A stretch of 64,000 nucleotides of DNA. Origin: a bacterium BMS3Abin11. Its GTDB lineage: Bacteria > Pseudomonadota > Gammaproteobacteria > BMS3Bbin11. Under the pieces are notes generated by a model. That model was given only the letters and a program-made list of their open reading frames with translations, did not search any database and was not told where the DNA came from. The position numbers and the translations under genes were made by a program. Of this stretch, positions 59,556 through 64,000 are shown piece after piece (the stretch's first letter is position 1; every line of letters starts with the position of its first letter). The stretch lies in the NCBI GenBank assembly GCA_002897635.1, contig BDTD01000011.1, positions 2,501-66,500 on the forward strand, given 5' to 3'.

Positions 59556-60997
59556 CCTTTAACCTGATTCATCAATCCCGAAACCCATGCCTCAAGCTGC
59601 TGCATCAGTTTAAGCTTGTCTTCATCCGTCTCTTCATCATAAATCTCACGCATCCTTTGATTAAAGGCTTCAAGTGTAAGTGTACTACCTAAATCACCTT
59701 CCAGCAGTCTGACTCGACAAAATTCCCTCCACCATTTTTGGTCATCTTCTGATAACAGATGCGGCCAGTTGCGTGCACGATAACGGGGGAAAAGCTGCTG
59801 TAGTCTCTGGTCCTCAAAATCTGGCTGCCAGTCCATCAGGTCTTCAGCTTTGGAATTCAGTATTTTGTTGCTTATACGACGGTCAGCATCACCGAGAAAC
59901 CCCCCATATAATGATGTATCAACATCCCCCGGTTCAATTGGCGTACGTTCCTCATACACTTCCTTTATGCGCTGTACTAAACCCTTATCCGCTAATAACT
60001 GATCACGATGTTTTTTAATGGCTGTAAGATCGATCTTCCAGCGTTTGGCCTCAGCACCGCGTAAGGTAGCTATCGGTGCAACGGCGGGTGACTTGTTGAT
60101 ATGCAGGCTCTTCACGCCGACCCGTTCTACTCCTTCCGGCAACTCCTCCTTGCGGGTAAACAAATTCTGACTAATCTCCTTTGAAGACATGGATAATAGT
60201 TTTTTGGGGTCCTGTCTTAGATCTATCACCACTATTTCATTTTTGTTCTGGTTATTCCTGAGCAGCGGCATTACCGGTGTAATACGTCCAAACTCGATCG
60301 GGTACATACCCGACACATGCAGTATCGGTGTTGCATCTTTAAAGTCTTTAATAACTTTAAGAACCTCATTCTTGCGTCGTAGTTTTAAATAATAGTTAAA
60401 AAGATCCGGCTGTTTCTGTTTGATCAGGCGGGCAAGTCCAATCGTTGCATGCACATCAGACAATGCATCATGCGCACCGACATGAGGGATATCATTCGCA
60501 ATAGTCATATCCTCGAGTCGAAAACTGGGTATACCATCGTCCCGTGTCGGCCATTCGATGCCTTCCGGTCGCAGGGCATAGGCCATGCGTACCAGATCAA
60601 TAATGTCCCAGCGACTGTTGCCGTTTTTCCATTCACGCTCGTAGGGATCAATAAAGTTTCGATAGAAACCAAAACGTGTCACTTCATCATCAAAACGTAG
60701 ACTGTTATAGCCCACCCCACAGGTACCAGGAAGGGAAAGATGCTGATGTATCTGCTGAAAAAACTCGGCTTCGGAAATGCCTTTTTCATTCGCCACTTGC
60801 GGTAACAGACCGGTAATCATTACTGAGTCAGGATGCGGTATAAAATCCCCACTGGGGCGGCTATAAATCATCACCTCTTCACCAATAATTTCCAGCTCAC
60901 CGTTGGTACGGATACCGGCAAACTGAGAGGGTCGGTCAGCGCGAGGGTTCAGCCCCCAGGTTTCGTAGTCATGCCAGAAAAATGTCATCTCAGACAT
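59552..60997 (-). CDS. sbcB: Exodeoxyribonuclease I
   Basis: 3' to 5' exonuclease on single-stranded DNA. 481 residues; DEDDh motifs FFWHDYETWGLNPRADRPSQFAG at the start, GYNSLRFDDEVTR near residue 98 and GAHDALSDVHATIGLA near residue 178. The stop codon lies in the repeat at 59500-59555. Confidence 0.96.
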   Translation of the reverse strand: MSEMTFFWHDYETWGLNPRADRPSQFAGIRTNGELEIIGEEVMIYSRPSGDFIPHPDSVMITGLLPQVANEKGISEAEFFQQIHQHLSLPGTCGVGYNSLRFDDEVTRFGFYRNFIDPYEREWKNGNSRWDIIDLVRMAYALRPEGIEWPTRDDGIPSFRLEDMTIANDIPHVGAHDALSDVHATIGLARLIKQKQPDLFNYYLKLRRKNEVLKVIKDFKDATPILHVSGMYPIEFGRITPVMPLLRNNQNKNEIVVIDLRQDPKKLLSMSSKEISQNLFTRKEELPEGVERVGVKSLHINKSPAVAPIATLRGAEAKRWKIDLTAIKKHRDQLLADKGLVQRIKEVYEERTPIEPGDVDTSLYGGFLGDADRRISNKILNSKAEDLMDWQPDFEDQRLQQLFPRYRARNWPHLLSEDDQKWWREFCRVRLLEGDLGSTLTLEAFNQRMREIYDEETDEDKLKLMQQLEAWVSGLMNQVKG

Positions 60998-61041
60998 AGA
61001 AAAATCCTTTTATATTTTTGGTTTCGCAATGATATATTAAA

Positions 61042-61125
61042 TTCAGTGTTCAGTGTTCAGTGTTCAGTGTTCAGTGTTCAAAATATTTTAACTTTTTACT
61101 GAAAACTGAACACCGAAAACAGAAA
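61042..61125. repeat. Tandem heptamer array (TTCAGTG) facing a degenerate inverted heptamer array
   Basis: Five exact TTCAGTG units at 61042-61076. At 61098-61125 come ACTGAAA, ACTGAAC, ACCGAAA, ACAGAAA, also in period seven and complementary in sense to the first array. The pair sits between the sbcB start and the darP stop. Confidence 0.9.
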
Positions 61126-61126
61126 A

Positions 61127-61639
61127 CTATGTTTTCCGTAATTCTTTTAAATACTGAAACAACAAACGGGCGTATTTTGGTGGTTTTTCCTGCGAATGTT
61201 CTTTACGCGCATTGTGTACCAACTGCCTGAGGTGCTGACGATCTGCATCCTGAAATCTGTTGACTGCCTGATTAATGACCTCATCATCGCCATCCAGCAA
61301 CTTATCCCGCCATTGTTCAATTTCATGAAAGGCCTTTAGCTCGTTCCTTTGCGGCTGTGATATCTGGCTTAACATCTGGCGAATAGCAGCATCGTCTTCT
61401 TCACGCAGCAACTTGCCGATATGTTGTATCTGCCGGCGCAGTGCCTCGCGCTTTAAGCCCTGTGCCAGGATAATCGAATCATGCAGGGACTCAGCCAGGC
61501 CGAACTTTTTAAGTGATACCAGAGGAAGGTCAACCAGCTCCTCGCCAAGGTCTCGCAAGCGCTGCATCTCACGCTTAACCTGAGACTTGCTCTTAGGTAT
61601 CTCATCATTCTCTTCGTACATATTTCTATCATGCATGCT
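61127..61639 (-). CDS. darP: Ribosome biogenesis factor DarP (YjgA, DUF615)
   Basis: Factor in late 50S assembly. Frame opens to 61651; the family usually starts near MHDRNMYEENDE, so one of the next methionines is likely (61636 taken approximately). Conserved KSKSQVKREMQRLRDLGEELV and LRRQIQHIGKLLRE are present, with the final KYARLLFQYLKEL. Length about 170 residues. Confidence 0.88.
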   Translation of the reverse strand, partial: SMHDRNMYEENDEIPKSKSQVKREMQRLRDLGEELVDLPLVSLKKFGLAESLHDSIILAQGLKREALRRQIQHIGKLLREEDDAAIRQMLSQISQPQRNELKAFHEIEQWRDKLLDGDDEVINQAVNRFQDADRQHLRQLVHNARKEHSQEKPPKYARLLFQYLKELRKT

Positions 61640-61737
61640 GATCACACCCACTATGTGTCACCTGGCAGGTGCCACACTCTTGAATCTGCGTTATTATAAA
61701 CCATTTAGCCTGCTACAAAATGCTACAGGAAGCCCTC

Positions 61738-62544
61738 ATGTCAAAAAAATCAAAGGTCATCGGCAAACGTGCCTATGAAAAGGCCTTATTTGAACTTCAA
61801 CTTGAGCTGGTAAAACTACAGGCCTGGGTCAAACTTAAGGGGCTGAAAGTCGTTATTATATTTGAGGGTCGGGATGCGGCAGGAAAAGGAGGTGTAATCA
61901 AACGCATCACCCAGCACCTGAACCCGCGCATTGCTCGCCTTGTTGCCCTGCCCGCACCGACAGAAAGGGAGAAATCACAATGGTATTTCCAGCGATATTC
62001 AGCACACCTGCCCACAATCGGTGAAATAGTTCTGCTGGATCGCAGCTGGTACAATCGTGCCGGGGTGGAAAAGGTAATGGGCTTTTGCACAGAGGAAGAA
62101 CACGAGGAATTCCTGCGCTCCTGCCCCGAATTTGAGCGCATGCTGGTTCGATCAGGAGTTATTCTCATAAAATACTGGTTCTCAGTTTCTGATGATGTAC
62201 AGGAAAAACGTTTTTTGGCACGCCTTGAGGAACCTCACAAACGCTGGAAGCTAAGTCCTATGGATCTTGAATCTCTCTCTCGCTGGGAGGAATATTCAAA
62301 AGCAAAAGATCAGATGTTTGCCCACACCGACATCAAGCAGGCACCCTGGTATGTGGTAAATTCTGATATAAAAAAACATGCCCGCCTAAACTGTATCTCT
62401 CATCTTTTAAGTCTTATACCCTATGAAGACCTGACACCTGAGAAAATTGTGCTTCCTGAACGAAATGAAACAGTCGGCTATGTGCGCCCGCCTATGTCTG
62501 ATCAAACATTTGTTCCGGAAATTTACCCTAAAGGTGATGGTTAA
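61738..62544 (+). CDS. Polyphosphate kinase 2 family protein (first of two)
   Basis: PPK2-type enzyme: transfers phosphate between polyphosphate and nucleotides. The ATG at 61738 has AGGAAG upstream; 268 residues. Walker A is FEGRDAAGKGGVIKR, lid-region motif WYNRAGVEKVMGF, and FLARLEEPHKRWKLS. Followed immediately by a second PPK2. Confidence 0.93.
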   Translation: MSKKSKVIGKRAYEKALFELQLELVKLQAWVKLKGLKVVIIFEGRDAAGKGGVIKRITQHLNPRIARLVALPAPTEREKSQWYFQRYSAHLPTIGEIVLLDRSWYNRAGVEKVMGFCTEEEHEEFLRSCPEFERMLVRSGVILIKYWFSVSDDVQEKRFLARLEEPHKRWKLSPMDLESLSRWEEYSKAKDQMFAHTDIKQAPWYVVNSDIKKHARLNCISHLLSLIPYEDLTPEKIVLPERNETVGYVRPPMSDQTFVPEIYPKGDG

Positions 62545-62548
62545 AAAG

Positions 62549-63475
62549 ATGAACGACGTAAATACCCCAATACAGAAAGATCAGGAAGCCCCAACGGAAA
62601 GCAGTATTTCTGAGACACTGGATTCGTCAACAGCAGAGGGGACTATTCCAGAGCCTACGGCTCCTTCTATAAAAAAACTTAAGAAAAAAGCCTTGAAAAA
62701 GTACCTCAGGGAAGAGGAGCTTAAACCCTACCAGGCAGAGCTAATAAAAATGCAACAGTACCTGGAAACAACAGGTAAGCGTATGATCATTCTATTTGAG
62801 GGAAGGGATGCATCAGGTAAGGGTGGGACTATCCGACGGGTCACACGCTATATGAATGAAAAACACTATCGTGTCGTTGCTATGGGGAAACCAACTGAGC
62901 ATGAAAAAACACAATGGTTTTTCCAGAAGTACATACGCCAGTTCCCCCGTGGAGGTGAAGTCGTACTTTTCGACCGTAGTTGGTATAACCGTGCCATGGT
63001 CGAGCCTGTTTTCGGTTTCTGTACTGAAAAAGAATACAAAAATTTTATGCATGGAGTAGATGGCTTTGAAAAAGATCTTGTGCGCCAGGGTACTATCATT
63101 ATCAAACTTTATTTTAGTGTCACCAAAGAAGAACAGAAAAAACGTTTCAGTCGCCGCAAACATGATCCATTGAAACAGTGGAAACTCAGTGAGGTTGATG
63201 TACAGGCACAGGAACGCTGGGATGATTTCACCAATGTAAAGTATGAGATGCTGAAAAGAACACATACTACATACTCTCCGTGGAAAATTATTCGTTCAAA
63301 TGATAAACATCTGGCAAGGCTAAATGTGATGAAAGTGATTCTGAATTCTGTACCGTATGAACACCTGAACGAAAATCTGGATTTTGTACCAGATCCTGAA
63401 ATTGTCATCTCGGGCTCAAGAGAACTGGAAAAGATGGAAGCTCAACGACTACGTAGTGGTAAATTTCTTGACTGA
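62549..63475 (+). CDS. Polyphosphate kinase 2 family protein (second of two)
   Basis: 308 residues from ATG at 62549; ATG at 62537 (overlapping the first PPK2 by eight bases) is the alternative, and the frame further upstream lies within the first gene. Walker A FEGRDASGKGGTIRR and WYNRAMVEPVFGF. It has a Ser/Glu/Pro-rich N-terminal extension of about 50 residues absent from its neighbour. Tandem duplication or differing nucleotide specificity (ADP versus GDP or AMP) is possible but unresolved. Confidence 0.92.
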   Translation: MNDVNTPIQKDQEAPTESSISETLDSSTAEGTIPEPTAPSIKKLKKKALKKYLREEELKPYQAELIKMQQYLETTGKRMIILFEGRDASGKGGTIRRVTRYMNEKHYRVVAMGKPTEHEKTQWFFQKYIRQFPRGGEVVLFDRSWYNRAMVEPVFGFCTEKEYKNFMHGVDGFEKDLVRQGTIIIKLYFSVTKEEQKKRFSRRKHDPLKQWKLSEVDVQAQERWDDFTNVKYEMLKRTHTTYSPWKIIRSNDKHLARLNVMKVILNSVPYEHLNENLDFVPDPEIVISGSRELEKMEAQRLRSGKFLD

Positions 63476-63548
63476 CACTGATTTTTTTGTTGCATTAGCC
63501 GTAGTACTCGACAACAAAAAATGAGGATCTAAGACCAAGACTAAGGAT

Positions 63549-63651
63549 TAAGGGTGCCTCTATTAATTCATGGATAACCATATTGAAACCAACACCCGAT
63601 ATATCCAGAATTAATAGCGGGACATGGCATAATTGATCAGAGGCTCCCTAG
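63549..63651. mobile_element. Short inverted-repeat element, reduced copy
   Basis: About 103 bases from TAAGGGTGCCTCTATTAATT to GATCAGAGGCTCCCTAG, the same end family as 57128-57294. An internal AGAATTAATAGCGG looks like a nested end. It lies in the 299-base gap between ppk2 and the last gene; a degenerate heptamer-like GACCAAG/GACTAAG/GATTAAG run precedes it at about 63523-63553. Confidence 0.6.
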
Positions 63652-63774
63652 TAGACCCAGCTTTGAGATGAATGGATTAGTAAAGCCGATGAGCTGTGCC
63701 TCCCCTTCATGGTAATTTAAGAATAACACTCTAGACTTAATAGAAAATCTGATAGTTCACATGCCGAGGGAATA

Positions 63775-64000
63775 ATGTTTGGTCTTAACAGCAAAGAAAC
63801 CACTACTGTAAGTGAGTATATTGAGAAAAAAAGTAAACTCATACAGAAGAAGAACAAGATTTTCCGAGCGAAAATCAATCATGCGCTTCGTGGTGAGCAT
63901 AAGCACTATTTCAGCAAGAAGGATGTGGCTTCTCAGAACCAGAATGCACGATGCAAGATTTGTGGTATGTTGCTCTCTGAATTCAGGGTACAGCGCAGGT
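63775..64000 (+). CDS. Small HxH/CxxC protein, paralogue of 39547 (cut by window edge)
   Basis: 75 codons to the edge of the window. GAGGGAATA precedes the ATG. Reads MFGLNSKETTTVSEYIEKKS, then HKHYFSKKDV, RCKICGMLLSEFRVQRR. Aligned to the 39547 protein, residues Y/F-IE-K, H-x-H-F/Y-FSK-x-DV, RCK-x-CG-x-LLSE-x-R are shared. Unknown function; both copies lie downstream of repeat elements. Confidence 0.65.
   Translation, partial: MFGLNSKETTTVSEYIEKKSKLIQKKNKIFRAKINHALRGEHKHYFSKKDVASQNQNARCKICGMLLSEFRVQRR

Overview
The window is a chromosomal segment of a gammaproteobacterium that oxidises reduced sulfur. Two blocks have the gene order I know from Pseudomonas and relatives: tyrS, M23 peptidase, anmK, erpA, bactofilin, DUF6776, argC at the left; and yebC, ruvC-A-B, ybgC, tolQ-R-A-B, pal, cpoB, queE, queC, tRNA-Lys at 41-53 kb. 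A soxXYZA cluster, a tusA-dsrE2 pair and a YeeE/YedE (SoxT/TsuA-like) transporter point to a thiosulfate or sulfide oxidiser. Base composition looks moderate by eye. I see no prophage, integrase, complete insertion sequence, CRISPR array or rRNA operon.

Layout. 1-7 kb: tyrS (cut at the left edge) to argC. 7-9 kb: a porin and a small SAP-like four-cysteine protein. 9-22 kb: a glycogen and maltodextrin island, with glgA/glgB and pgm on the minus strand and glgC, a GH57 amylase, malQ and glgP on the plus strand. 22-26 kb: tRNA-Gln, rpsI, rplM, a ferredoxin, a GlcF-like Fe-S protein, coq7 and a methyltransferase. 26-32 kb: a LysR regulator, a PilT-family ATPase, a secreted SCP2-like protein next to a FadL-type outer-membrane channel. 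32-37 kb: dsrE2, tusA, bepA and soxXYZA. 37-41 kb: cmoB, a broken acyl-carrier-protein gene, csrA between repeats, a small zinc-ribbon-like protein and a diguanylate cyclase. 41-53 kb: tRNA-Lys, yeeE, queC/E, tol-pal, ruv, yebC. 53-64 kb: ygiQ, DUF2288, an HD hydrolase, csp, yaeQ, srkA, sbcB, darP, two PPK2 genes and a second small zinc-ribbon-like protein cut by the right edge.

The physiological theme is energy from sulfur (Sox, TusA/DsrE2, YeeE) and storage (glycogen synthesis and breakdown, polyphosphate kinases), with global regulators (csrA, diguanylate cyclase, HD hydrolase).

The most unusual content is between the genes. There are tandem heptanucleotide arrays of different sequence but the same 7-bp period, several paired with a degenerate inverted heptamer array. 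There is a family of short elements ending in GGGnnCCTCTRATT, another 167-bp element with different ends, doublet palindromes around GCGAATTCATTCGC, a 34-bp inverted duplication of the tolA start, and a 33-bp perfect hairpin upstream of csrA. I did not find a clear multi-gene undescribed system. The best candidates for something new are the paralogous small HxH/CxxC proteins, the FadL/SCP2 pair, and the heptamer arrays.
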